The translations under genes and the position numbers were made by a program. Shown piece after piece: positions 1-8,890 of a stretch of 29,104 bases of DNA. The stretch spans positions 1-29,104 of the forward strand of contig CAZTXB010000025.1 in assembly GCA_964617955.1 (NCBI GenBank). The letters run 5' to 3'. Each line of letters starts with the position of its first letter. The first letter of the stretch is position 1. The notes beneath the pieces are model-generated. The model did not search any database. It was not told the origin of the DNA and worked only from the letters and a program-made list of their open reading frames with translations. This DNA is from JABWCE01 sp964617955. Its GTDB lineage: Bacteria > Bacteroidota > Bacteroidia > NS11-12g > UBA9320.

Positions 1-986
1 AAATTAATGGTTCCGTAACGTTCAACCTCATTGGTGTTGGATGCGAAATCCACAATGGGTTTAGCGGTAGGAGTAACCACATTTACGCACTTAAGTATGG
101 AGTCACGTCCTAAGCAGTTTTGGCTTTTCAAGCGAACGCATTTGGTTCCGGCTGAGGTAAAAATGTGAGTGGCATTGGTAGTGTTGTATTCATTAGTACC
201 ATCATCATTCACATCCCATTGATGAGAAATATAACCGGTTTGGTTAGAGTTGGTCATTTTTACAGGAGTTCCAATATAAGCTGTGGTAGGCATAAAGAAA
301 CCAGCCGCCAAACTTGTAGGATTGGCCAAATTAATGGTATAGTCTTCAGTTTCTCCATAGTAATATGTACCACCACTGGTTCCGGTTGGACAGCTTTGGC
401 TGGAGGATAAAGCATAATAATAAGAAGAAATAATTCTCATCCTTGAAGTTCCAGGACTAATTCCACAAGGAACAGTGAAGGTGTTGTTTACCAAATTACC
501 TGGTCCGGTTGATGCTGTTGAAGCAGACGCCCAACCTGTAGACATAAATTCATTGGAAGTAAAACTACCGTCTCTGTTGATATCAATCCAACAATACATC
601 AATACCGAGTATCCTGAATAATAAGTGGATCCACTCCTGTAACTGGTACTTAATCCCATGGTATACTTTGAACCACTTGACAAAGTAAAAGATGGCTTGG
701 TAGATACCAAGGACCAACCATTCGGACTAGCATTTACCGTGGTGGTGGTTGCTGCATTACAACCGTCAGGAGCTTTGTCGAAAATGGTGTTACCTGAAAT
801 GTCGGTCAGCAAGACCCGTTCTATTACAAAATAGCGGGCTGTACTGTAATTGCAACCATAATAAGAGTATGGTGTGCAATAAGTTTGGGCCTGACTCTCA
901 ATATAAATTGAAGAGCTCAAGAGGCCGAAAAGCATTAGAAGAAGTCCTACTGCCTTAGATTTTGAGAAAGTAATTTTTTTGATCAT
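1..986 (-). CDS. Secreted GEVED and PKD domain protein, 3' end cut off by window edge
   Basis: Reading the minus strand from the ATG at 986 gives an open frame of 328 codons to base 1 with no stop, so this is the N-terminal part of a larger protein. Residues 1 to about 35 form a signal peptide (KK near the start, a Leu-rich core, then SQAQTYC). The next ~180 residues are Ser/Thr/Tyr-rich and end in GGTYYYGETEDYTI near residues 203-216, the hallmark of the GEVED domain found in Bacteroidota exported proteins. A PKD-like domain follows (QWDVNDDG, then HIFTSAGTKCVRLKSQN, about residues 265-300). By analogy with such proteins it is probably exported by Sec and then T9SS, with a sorting domain in the missing part. 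Substrate and role are unknown. It diverges from the helicase gene at 1155. Confidence 0.85.
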   Translation of the reverse strand, partial: MIKKITFSKSKAVGLLLMLFGLLSSSIYIESQAQTYCTPYSYYGCNYSTARYFVIERVLLTDISGNTIFDKAPDGCNAATTTTVNASPNGWSLVSTKPSFTLSSGSKYTMGLSTSYRSGSTYYSGYSVLMYCWIDINRDGSFTSNEFMSTGWASASTASTGPGNLVNNTFTVPCGISPGTSRMRIISSYYYALSSSQSCPTGTSGGTYYYGETEDYTINLANPTSLAAGFFMPTTAYIGTPVKMTNSNQTGYISHQWDVNDDGTNEYNTTNATHIFTSAGTKCVRLKSQNCLGRDSILKCVNVVTPTAKPIVDFASNTNEVERYGTIN

Positions 987-1154
987 ACACGTTGTTTTTA
1001 ATTATACAAATTCAATTTAGACTTCAAACATAACATTTCTCACAATATCTTTGTCATTTTTAAAGTAAAATTTTTATTTTTATTTATTTTAAATGAATTT
1101 TATTATGTAACACCTTGAATATCACCACTATTTAAAATTGATTTTGACAAAAAA
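987..1154. promoter_or_regulatory. Divergent AT-rich intergenic region with a plus-strand -7-like element
   Basis: This 168-base spacer separates two divergent genes and must carry both promoters. On the plus strand TATCTTTG at 1046-1053 fits the Bacteroidota -7 consensus TAnnTTTG, about 100 bases before the helicase ATG. I see no convincing -33 TTTG at the right distance. On the minus strand I see only imperfect matches for the GEVED gene. Bases 1065-1130 are almost pure A/T. Confidence 0.35.
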
Positions 1155-4100
1155 ATGAAATTAAACCACCAACAACACCTCGCTGTTAAGGCTATCGAAG
1201 GCCCTGTGATAACCATAGCAGGTCCGGGAACCGGCAAAACACAATTGTTGAGTGGAAGGGTAGCACAAATATTAAAAGATACGGATTTATTGCCCGAAAA
1301 CATACTCTGTCTTACTTTTACCGATGCAGCGATTATAGCCATGCATCAACGTTTAAAGGAAATCATGGGGGTTGCAGCACATAGGGTCGCGAAGTACACT
1401 TTTCATTCCTTTTGTCAAAAAGTAATCGCGGACTATCAATTTGAAATGAATGTGCTTTCCCTTGAGCCAATTTCAGATCTGGAATCGGTAGAGTATTACC
1501 ACAAAATTATAGATGCATTTGATGCCAACAATCCTTTAAAAAACTATAAGCTACCCTATATAGATACCAAAAACCTCTCGAATTTAAATCAATTGTTGAA
1601 ACAAGAGCGGCTAAGTAAAGAAGATCTTTTTTTAAAAATAGAGGATAAAATCAGTGCACTTGACAATGATGAGACCTTGAGATACAAAAGAAAGTACAGG
1701 GAATTTAACAAGGGCGACCTCAATCCTTCTTTGTATCAGAATGCTCTCCAAAAACTCGAAAAATTAAAAGCCGCCATTGATGCCTGCTATCAGTATAGAG
1801 AAATGATGAGCAGAACCGGTCGATACGATTTTGACGACATGATTTTATGGGTATTGGATTTTTTGAAAAACAATGAATTTGCCTTGCTTAAATATCAGGA
1901 ACAGTACCAATATATCATGGTAGATGAATATCAGGATACGAACAAAGCCCAAAATGACCTCATTATGTTGTTGGCTTCTTATTGGGATGTACCCAACCTA
2001 ATGGTGGTAGGCGATGACGATCAATCCATCTTTCGTTTTCAAGGAGCAAATATTGAAAACCTAAACAACTTCGTTTCTAAATACTCTGACCATCTTTTAA
2101 CGGTTACCCTTAACGAAAATTACCGATCCTCCCAGATTATTTTGGATGCCGGAAGCTATGTTATTCAAAAAAACGTAAACCGACTCGTCCAAAATAAAAA
2201 TCTGGTTGCCAGAAAAAATCCTTCCGCTTATGAAAAAACCCCAACGGTGGTTGAGTGCAAGAATATACTCTATGAATCGGCTTATGTAGTGAATAAAATT
2301 GAGGAAGCTCTTGAAAAAGGAATTCCACCTTCGGAAATAGCAGTAATATATAGGACACACAAGCAATCTGAGACCCTTCAAAGTTATTTGTCATTTAAAA
2401 ATATTCCATTTTATCTGAAGAAAAGAAGCAATATTTTTCACCTTGCTTTTATTAACAACCTGGTAGAATTGCTGGAGTACATCAAGGATGAAAAAAGTAA
2501 ACCTTACTCGGGTGAATGGCGACTGTTTAAAATATTGCACTTCGATTTCTGGGAGATTTCCTCCTTTGATTTGGCGAAATTGGCTTACACCATCAAACAG
2601 AAAGGGATGAAATGGAGAGATGTGCTCAATACCCTTCAGGAGGATAACGCGCTAATTAAGATTATAGGTGATGATTCCATCAAAAAGCTCCAAAAATTTA
2701 CATCCGACCTCGAATATTGGATAGTTAAATCGCACAACCTCACCCTACAGGAGTTGGTAGAAAAAGTGATTTCCAAAGGAGGCATCCTTTCACATATTCT
2801 TCAATCGGCTCAAAAGAAGCTTCTTCTTCAGGCTTTGCAAACCCTTTTCGATTTTTTAAAAGACCAAACCCGATTAAAGCCGGAGTTAACCCTGGATGCT
2901 TTTTTGAGAAATGTATCCCTGATGAAAGAAAACAAAATTGCCTTGGAGGCTGAAGAAATCATTGAGAAAGGAGAAGGGATTCAGCTGCTCACGGCACATG
3001 CCAGCAAGGGTTTGGAGTTTGAATTGGTTATTGTTTTGGGGTGTAATGAAGAATTTTACGATAAAACCATAGATCGACTCCCCTTTTCTATCCGTGAAAT
3101 AATCGTGCCGGGAACAACTGATAGCCTTCTTGAAGAAAACCGACGCTTGTTTTATGTGGCGTGCACCAGGGCCAAATCGGATTTGTGCATTACCTATAAC
3201 CAAACCAACCTTAATCTAAAAAATTTGATGGAATCGGTTTTTGTTACAGAGTTCATGGAATCCGGCTTGGCTGAATTAACCAAAGCTGAAATTTCTGAAA
3301 ACCAAATGTTAGAAGTTCAGGTAGCCTTATTCAATAAAAACCACGATGAAAAGAATTTTGAGTTGATGGACGATGTATTTCTAAGTCAATATACTGAAAA
3401 CTTTGTTCTCAGTTCAACAAATCTCGACAACTATCTGGAATGTCCGGTAAAGTTTTACTACCGAAATTTATTGCATATCCCCTCAGCAAAATCAGCCCCT
3501 TTGAGCTTTGGAAACGCTATACACTTTGCCCTGGAAATGTTTTTTAAAAACATGCTGAAACACCCTGAAAAAAAATATCCGGGTCTTCAACAACTCAAAA
3601 CCTGGTTTAAATTTGAACTGGATAAACACGCAGACACTTTCATTCCTGAAGATTTCAGCAGAGCACTGGAATATGGCCAGCTTAAAGTATTACCTCAACT
3701 CTACAATACTTTTTTACCGGAATGGGAACAAAACAAAAACAGAGAACCTGAAAAAAACCTGAGCAATGTTGTGGTAAACGAGGTACCAATCAAGGGCAAG
3801 GTCGATCAGCTTCTTTTTTTAGATCCTCATCTGGTTCATGTGATTGATTTTAAAACCGGAAAAATAAATTCACGGAAAAAAAATACCCTAAAAGCCCCTG
3901 TCATTGGCATCGATCCTCATGAGGCAAAATTTGAAGAACTTTATGGTGGAAACTACTGGCGTCAAATCGCTTTTTATCATTTACTCCTTAACAATGATAA
4001 GCTGCACAAGTATCAAACTGTATCAGGCGAAATGTTTTTTGTTGAACCCGATGACAGTGGAAGGTTTTACAGGGAAACCATAAAAATACACCCTGAAGAG

Positions 4101-4271
4101 TTTATCTTTATGGAAAGCCTCATTAAAGAGGTTTATACAAAAATTAAAAATCATGAGTTTTCAGAGGGGTGTCAAAAACCCGACTGTGAATGGTGTAACT
4201 TTAACAAGTTCTACTTAAATAAAAAAATATACAGCAGTGAAAATCTCATGTCGGATTCTGAAGAAAATTAA
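1155..4271 (+). CDS. UvrD/Rep-family DNA helicase fused to a PD-(D/E)XK (RecB/Cas4-like) nuclease
   Basis: ATP-driven superfamily 1A DNA helicase with a C-terminal nuclease, 1038 aa. Helicase motifs in order: Walker A GPGTGKT (23-29), motif Ia LCLTFTDAA, Walker B MVDEYQDT (255-262), motif III VVGDDDQSIFRFQG (from 284), motif IV NYRSS, motif V TAHASKGLEFE (613-623) and motif VI RRLFYVACTRAKS (~661-673). The last ~280 residues are nuclease: LDNYLECPVKFYY (from 757), GKVD with D884, VIDFKTGK with D898 and K900, and the downstream Gln motif YWRQIAFYH (Q937). C763 together with C1006, C1011 and C1014 match the Cys set that holds a 4Fe-4S cluster in AddB, AdnB and Cas4. It probably unwinds and trims DNA ends in recombinational repair. 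No addA/addB or recBCD partner lies next to it. The ATG at 1155 leaves only a few residues before the Q-motif (NHQQHLAV), so the start looks right. Confidence 0.95.
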   Translation: MKLNHQQHLAVKAIEGPVITIAGPGTGKTQLLSGRVAQILKDTDLLPENILCLTFTDAAIIAMHQRLKEIMGVAAHRVAKYTFHSFCQKVIADYQFEMNVLSLEPISDLESVEYYHKIIDAFDANNPLKNYKLPYIDTKNLSNLNQLLKQERLSKEDLFLKIEDKISALDNDETLRYKRKYREFNKGDLNPSLYQNALQKLEKLKAAIDACYQYREMMSRTGRYDFDDMILWVLDFLKNNEFALLKYQEQYQYIMVDEYQDTNKAQNDLIMLLASYWDVPNLMVVGDDDQSIFRFQGANIENLNNFVSKYSDHLLTVTLNENYRSSQIILDAGSYVIQKNVNRLVQNKNLVARKNPSAYEKTPTVVECKNILYESAYVVNKIEEALEKGIPPSEIAVIYRTHKQSETLQSYLSFKNIPFYLKKRSNIFHLAFINNLVELLEYIKDEKSKPYSGEWRLFKILHFDFWEISSFDLAKLAYTIKQKGMKWRDVLNTLQEDNALIKIIGDDSIKKLQKFTSDLEYWIVKSHNLTLQELVEKVISKGGILSHILQSAQKKLLLQALQTLFDFLKDQTRLKPELTLDAFLRNVSLMKENKIALEAEEIIEKGEGIQLLTAHASKGLEFELVIVLGCNEEFYDKTIDRLPFSIREIIVPGTTDSLLEENRRLFYVACTRAKSDLCITYNQTNLNLKNLMESVFVTEFMESGLAELTKAEISENQMLEVQVALFNKNHDEKNFELMDDVFLSQYTENFVLSSTNLDNYLECPVKFYYRNLLHIPSAKSAPLSFGNAIHFALEMFFKNMLKHPEKKYPGLQQLKTWFKFELDKHADTFIPEDFSRALEYGQLKVLPQLYNTFLPEWEQNKNREPEKNLSNVVVNEVPIKGKVDQLLFLDPHLVHVIDFKTGKINSRKKNTLKAPVIGIDPHEAKFEELYGGNYWRQIAFYHLLLNNDKLHKYQTVSGEMFFVEPDDSGRFYRETIKIHPEEFIFMESLIKEVYTKIKNHEFSEGCQKPDCEWCNFNKFYLNKKIYSSENLMSDSEEN

Positions 4272-4351
4272 GTCCGTGTGTCGATTTCACGCAGATTTGA
4301 TTTGTAGATTCCCCAACGATTCTTTTAATTTGACAAAATGTTTAACCGACC

Positions 4352-4807
4352 ATGAAAAAATCACTGCACAGAGATCTTGATCAAAAGGTAATTGGGGGTG
4401 TTTGCAGCGGGCTTGGAAATTATTTCGACACAGACCCTCTTCTATTCAGAGCCATTTTTTTGCTTATCCTTTTTGTAGGGGGTAGCGGCGTATTATTGTA
4501 TTGTATTTTATGGATTATTCTTCCTTCGAAAGCATATGATTTCCCAAAAAATAATACACAGGAATCTCAAACCTTTTTTGAGACAGAGTCGAGCCCAACT
4601 GATGACTCCAATTCAAACATAACAGTGGGTTTAATATTGTTATGCTCCGGCATACTTCTTACCGTCAACAATCTGGTTCCGGATTTTGATATTTATAAAT
4701 TTTGGCCTCTTATTTTAATGGTGGTGGGGGGCGGCCTCATCTTTGGTCATCAAAAAGTGAAAGTAAATTCATCCTCTAATTCAAATCCCAATGAAGAATC
4801 AAAATAA
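4352..4807 (+). CDS. PspC domain membrane protein with LiaF-like C-terminal half
   Basis: A 151-aa membrane protein. Residues 1-60 are a PspC domain: a basic start, then KVIGGVCSGLGNYFDTDPLL, then a transmembrane segment at about 33-57 ending in LPSK. A hydrophilic linker (about 61-88, Ser/Thr/Asp-rich) leads to two more predicted transmembrane helices at about 89-107 and 117-132 around the motif KFWPL (116-120), as in LiaF/DUF5668-type domains. PspC proteins act in envelope-stress responses in other bacteria; the role here is inferred from family only. It starts 80 bases after the helicase, and its last 17 bases overlap the next gene, so the two membrane proteins are almost certainly co-translated. 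Confidence 0.9.
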   Translation: MKKSLHRDLDQKVIGGVCSGLGNYFDTDPLLFRAIFLLILFVGGSGVLLYCILWIILPSKAYDFPKNNTQESQTFFETESSPTDDSNSNITVGLILLCSGILLTVNNLVPDFDIYKFWPLILMVVGGGLIFGHQKVKVNSSSNSNPNEESK

Positions 4808-5048
4808 TTTTCTTGGCTTGCTCTTATTTCTTATAGGCGGTTTGTTGCTGATGTATAATTTTAATTTTTTTGAAATCAACATCAGGGAAATCGTTAAATT
4901 TTGGCCCCTGCTTCTGGTTTATTCAGGCTTGGTATTGCTGGTTGGCAATAAAAAAGGATGGGTTTTACCAATGGCCATGCTGGCCATTACGGTCATTTTT
5001 ATTCTTGTTTATTTCGCGTTCCAGAAGGGGGATTCAAATTTAATCTAA
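4791..5048 (+). CDS. Small LiaI/LiaF-like transmembrane protein
   Basis: An 85-aa, very hydrophobic protein with about three membrane segments (about 7-22, 38-52 and 58-77). Its first 50 residues resemble the C-terminal half of the PspC protein upstream: a GLLLFLIGGLLL helix, an acidic turn, then VKFWPLLLVYSGLVLL against KFWPLILMVVGGG. It therefore looks like a duplicated, separated LiaF-type membrane unit. The ATG at 4791 lies inside the end of the upstream gene (17-base overlap), which points to translational coupling and perhaps a heteromeric membrane complex. The specific function is unknown. Confidence 0.85.
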   Translation: MKNQNNFLGLLLFLIGGLLLMYNFNFFEINIREIVKFWPLLLVYSGLVLLVGNKKGWVLPMAMLAITVIFILVYFAFQKGDSNLI

Positions 5049-5067
5049 AGCCACCCTTTGGATTAGA
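5039..5067. terminator. Stem-loop at the 3' end of the PspC operon, convergent junction
   Basis: The arms TAATCTAAAG (5041-5050) and CTTTGGATTA (5056-5065) pair around the 5-base loop CCACC with one G-U wobble, and two further flanking pairs are possible. The stem includes the stop codon of the 85-aa gene. No U-tract follows on either strand, so it may protect the mRNA 3' end or mark the boundary between the convergent plus operon and minus array rather than act as a classical Rho-independent terminator. Confidence 0.4.
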
Positions 5068-5132
5068 AAGCATCTATAAAGCAATAATCGGTTCATTGGA
5101 AGGGAATTGTCGAATTATTTCTGATATACCAA

Positions 5133-8100
5133 TTAATCCTCCTTCCTAATCAGCGTAATGGTGCCATGCCCCCTTCGCTTTCGCTCCTCGCACTTAAACT
5201 TATAGTCAAAAATATAAAAGTAGGTGCCTTCCGGACAATCCACTCCGGCCTTCGTTTGTCCGGTCCAATTGTTACCGTCATTTCTTATTCCATCCATTTG
5301 GGACTCATACACCAGCAAGCCCCAGCGGTTATATATTCTTAAATCGTATTTTTCTACATTGTCAAGCAGGATATCGAAGGCATCGTTCTTATCGTCTTTG
5401 TTGCCGGGAGTAAACACATTGGTAAATATGGCCTTAATCGTAAAGCTCACCTTGAGTTCTTTGCATATAGTGTCTCTGCAGCCGTAATTATTTTCAACAA
5501 ACAAGCAAGGATAGAATATGCCTGTATCCGGCACATAATTGTGGGTAACCACTTCTTCGTACCTGATATTATTCTCCTCACCGGAAGCCATGTGTCCAAG
5601 GTCCCATTTTAAATTTTTAAAATCATGGGTTTTGTTTGTAAAAGTATAAACCGGGCAGAAGTCATCTTTGACAAAGTCTAATTCGGCTTTGATGGCCGAT
5701 ACACTCACCCATTTTGAGATGGTGTCATAACACATTCTTTGATAGGGACCTGTAGGGGTATAGGTTGGTGTAAATAGAATGAGGTATTTTCCGGTATCTT
5801 TGGAGGTCAAATGGGCTTTTTTTTCAGCGGTTTCCACACTGTCCATTCCTTGTAATACCCATTTGTATCTTTTATAAATAGGGTCACTCAAGTCGCTCAC
5901 TTCAAATGGTTTGTTTTTACACAAAACAGGATTTACCTTAAAATCGACCTTAGGAATGGGGAGAACAACAATTCGGCGTATCACTCTGTTCAGGGCTGCA
6001 CTGTCCGGAAAGGTGCTGCTACAATAATAAATGGTGTTACCTGTGTTTGGATTCACCACACTGTCGCTTCCGAACAAATAGATGTAATAAACCCCTGGTT
6101 TTGTATAAGTAAACCTCACGTTGGTATCTCTATTGGTGGAAAGCTTAGTTTTAAGGGGATCGCCAAAATACCAGATATAATCTTTGGTTTTTACCGAGGT
6201 GTTTTTAAATTCTGCTGTAAAAGGCACACAACCTACCGTGTCGCTGACAATGACAAAATTGGGCTCCGGACCGTCAATTTTTATTTTGATATTCGCGCTG
6301 TCTGTGCATCCTCGTGTATTTTCCACCTTATGAAAAATGGTAAACTCCCCGAAATTTTTATAAAAATGAAAGGGGTCTTTCAGGTAACTTGGATTTCGGA
6401 AATCGCCAAACGACCAAAAATGCTTCACTATACTGTCGGCCGGGGGTTTGAAATCGCTATACGATGAATCGAAAAACTGAATGATGTCGTCACACACTAT
6501 TTTTTTATTAATCGCTTTGATGCCCGCATACACTCCACCGACTTTGATATTCTTTGTCAAGGTATCGAAACAGTTAGATGAATCTTTGGCAGCCAACCTG
6601 ATTTTGTAAATTCCCTTTGCAGGAAAAGTGACCACAGGATTGATGGTATCGGTCACAAACCCCCTTCCATCGTCAAAATCCCATTTAAAGCTCTCTTTAC
6701 CCAAGGCCTTGCGCCTTGCATCGTGCCAATAGGAAATATTGCTATACTGATAAAAAATGCTGTCTTTGAACATGACCTCAATTCCGGGACATATGACCGT
6801 ATCGAATCGCATGTTCATACTGTATCCCAGGATTAAAAGTTGATTATAGGTGCCATAACAACGGTTGATGTTCTCGAGATGAAAATTCACATTGTACGCC
6901 CCGGCTTTTTTATAAATATGGGTAGGGGAGTGAATAATACTGTCATTATTTGCGCTCCAAACGGTATCGGTTTTAGTTTGATCTCCCCAATTCCACTTGC
7001 TAAATTTTATGTTGCTTTGAAATGAATCCAATAATATTGGCTTGACCGTGGAAGGAATGCATCGGCCATAAACCGAAAATGGCGGAAAGGGCTCCTCTAG
7101 CAAGCGATACCAATTGTGAAACCAAATGGTGTCATGGCACTCCCGCTTCGGATCAATAAAATAATCGGTTGTATCGCAATAGTCCCTATATACCTTTCTA
7201 TTGCCGTATTTTATGGCGAAACCCACGGTAACATAGCCATCTTTATTACAGGTTGTTTGGTATCGGTGACTTGGTACAAAGGCGGTAAAATTGTTTTTGC
7301 CGCAGGCTGAGTCGAGGTTAACTTTGACCTCGATAATGGGGCAGAGTGTTTTTGAAAACTGAATGGCGTAGTCGGGTTTTAATCCTAAACAAAGCCTGTC
7401 GGCAGAGAAGTTAAAACTAAAGGTGTCGGGCTTTACCAAATTCACAATTCCCACTTCTTCTTTGTGACAACCGTAGTCCAAATCTTTAATGCTAAGCTTC
7501 CAGTTTCGGCAAATTTCATTTTTGTAAAAATGCTTACCGATGGAGTCGGTCGAGAAATTGCAGTTGCCCTTGGTGTTGACTCCATTTTTAATACTGGTAG
7601 TGCATTGCGGCGCAAGGTTATCGCCAAAATCCCAGAAAAATGTGACCCTCTTGGTACCATATCGACGGTCGGTTTCACAAAAAAATACGGTGTCCTTGTT
7701 CATGCACTGATTCACATTCAAGGCTTTCACATCAGGAATAATGCCTACCGTTTCAATGGAATCATACTTAAAAGTTTTAGAACAGCCGGCATAGGTAATG
7801 GTGAGTTGTATGTATCCTTTTCCCAAATCAGGCGCCGGCTCCACCACTTTACCCTCGTACTTTTTACCTGCAATGATCCAACTGTACCCTGCCCCAAATA
7901 AGAGGTCTTTTTGTTCGATGCGGTAAGAGTTGCCAACGCATTTGCGGTAGGCGTCCTTTACGATATTAAATTTTATTTCGGGTATAAATATATCGATAAG
8001 GGTGTCTCTTCTCGTGCGGCAACCGTTTTTTTGAACCAAAGTCAACCCCAGTTGATAAAAGCCGGCCTTTTTATAATAGTGTCCAACCTTCCTGCCCACC

Positions 8101-8816
8101 GTAGTGGATTTGGAACCATCTCCCCAATCGTATATCCTGTTTAAGATCTGGTTCGTATCCTTAGAGGTAACATCTTCAAAAATTACAAGCACAGAGTCGC
8201 ATCCTTTAGTGATATCCACCTTAAATTGTGGAATCACATCGGGCAGAATCTTCACATCAATTTCCTTTTTTACTTTACAATCTTTGTCGTTGGTTAACTC
8301 GATGGTTACTTTAAAGGTTCCTGTATTGGTGTAGCTATGGCATATTTCCTTTCCTATGACCGGATTAGGCGTTGTGCTTTGATCGCCATCGTCCCATAAA
8401 ATAATGCGTTTTTTTACATTTATTCCCACATCGCCTCCGGTAGAACTGTCGATAAAACAGACCCGATTTTGAGAAAGACAATAGATATTATCCGCCTTAT
8501 TTTTAATTTTAAATTGGGGTAGCTCGTATACCGTTACTTGCTTGCTTGCTGTGCAAGTTCCCCCTCCACTTAAATTTAAAATGACTTTGATGTTTTTTAC
8601 ACCGGCAACCGAATATTTGTGATTAAATGCCTTTTGTGATGAAGTAGTAGCGTCGCCCATGTCCCACATCACAGAGGTAATGGTGGTGCTTGAGCTTACA
8701 TCGAAAGACATCAGTTCTTCCTTGCACACTATATCGGATGAGATAATCTGACAGGTCTGAGCGCCGGCATGTGCCAAGCTTATCAAAAGAATCAGTCCTG
8801 TAACTATAGTTCTCAT
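5133..8816 (-). CDS. Giant secreted PKD-repeat protein with T9SS gliding-motility-type C-terminal domain (paralogue 3)
   Basis: 1227 aa. Residues 1-20 are a signal peptide (MRTIVTGLILLISLAHAGAQ) directly followed by TC, as in both upstream paralogues. A chain of PKD-like domains follows, visible through WDMGD (51-55), WDDGD (141-145), WGDG (231-234), FWDFGD (~392), WNWGD (~607), KWDFDDGRG (~710), FWSFGD (~800) and WYFGDP (~880). Paired cysteines recur through the chain. The C-terminal ~95 residues match the gliding-motility-associated type B sorting domain: NVFTPGN (~1130), NDAFDI, IYNRWGLLVYES, NWTG, GTYFYIFDYKF. The protein is therefore expected to cross the inner membrane by Sec and the outer membrane by T9SS, as an adhesin or matrix-like protein. 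It is the most divergent of the three paralogues and lacks their shared identical 3' segment. Last gene of the minus-strand array; ATG at 8816. Confidence 0.92.
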   Translation of the reverse strand: MRTIVTGLILLISLAHAGAQTCQIISSDIVCKEELMSFDVSSSTTITSVMWDMGDATTSSQKAFNHKYSVAGVKNIKVILNLSGGGTCTASKQVTVYELPQFKIKNKADNIYCLSQNRVCFIDSSTGGDVGINVKKRIILWDDGDQSTTPNPVIGKEICHSYTNTGTFKVTIELTNDKDCKVKKEIDVKILPDVIPQFKVDITKGCDSVLVIFEDVTSKDTNQILNRIYDWGDGSKSTTVGRKVGHYYKKAGFYQLGLTLVQKNGCRTRRDTLIDIFIPEIKFNIVKDAYRKCVGNSYRIEQKDLLFGAGYSWIIAGKKYEGKVVEPAPDLGKGYIQLTITYAGCSKTFKYDSIETVGIIPDVKALNVNQCMNKDTVFFCETDRRYGTKRVTFFWDFGDNLAPQCTTSIKNGVNTKGNCNFSTDSIGKHFYKNEICRNWKLSIKDLDYGCHKEEVGIVNLVKPDTFSFNFSADRLCLGLKPDYAIQFSKTLCPIIEVKVNLDSACGKNNFTAFVPSHRYQTTCNKDGYVTVGFAIKYGNRKVYRDYCDTTDYFIDPKRECHDTIWFHNWYRLLEEPFPPFSVYGRCIPSTVKPILLDSFQSNIKFSKWNWGDQTKTDTVWSANNDSIIHSPTHIYKKAGAYNVNFHLENINRCYGTYNQLLILGYSMNMRFDTVICPGIEVMFKDSIFYQYSNISYWHDARRKALGKESFKWDFDDGRGFVTDTINPVVTFPAKGIYKIRLAAKDSSNCFDTLTKNIKVGGVYAGIKAINKKIVCDDIIQFFDSSYSDFKPPADSIVKHFWSFGDFRNPSYLKDPFHFYKNFGEFTIFHKVENTRGCTDSANIKIKIDGPEPNFVIVSDTVGCVPFTAEFKNTSVKTKDYIWYFGDPLKTKLSTNRDTNVRFTYTKPGVYYIYLFGSDSVVNPNTGNTIYYCSSTFPDSAALNRVIRRIVVLPIPKVDFKVNPVLCKNKPFEVSDLSDPIYKRYKWVLQGMDSVETAEKKAHLTSKDTGKYLILFTPTYTPTGPYQRMCYDTISKWVSVSAIKAELDFVKDDFCPVYTFTNKTHDFKNLKWDLGHMASGEENNIRYEEVVTHNYVPDTGIFYPCLFVENNYGCRDTICKELKVSFTIKAIFTNVFTPGNKDDKNDAFDILLDNVEKYDLRIYNRWGLLVYESQMDGIRNDGNNWTGQTKAGVDCPEGTYFYIFDYKFKCEERKRRGHGTITLIRKED

Positions 8817-8890
8817 GTTTGCTTAGTTAGACTAAATTATGGATGATTGGTTGCATGGCTAATGGAATTCCGACATTTAAATTATTATCT

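Noticed and set aside
7464..7901. 145-codon plus-strand frame within the PKD paralogue at 5133-8816
   Set aside because: Antisense to a supported coding sequence, with no start context and no family resemblance.
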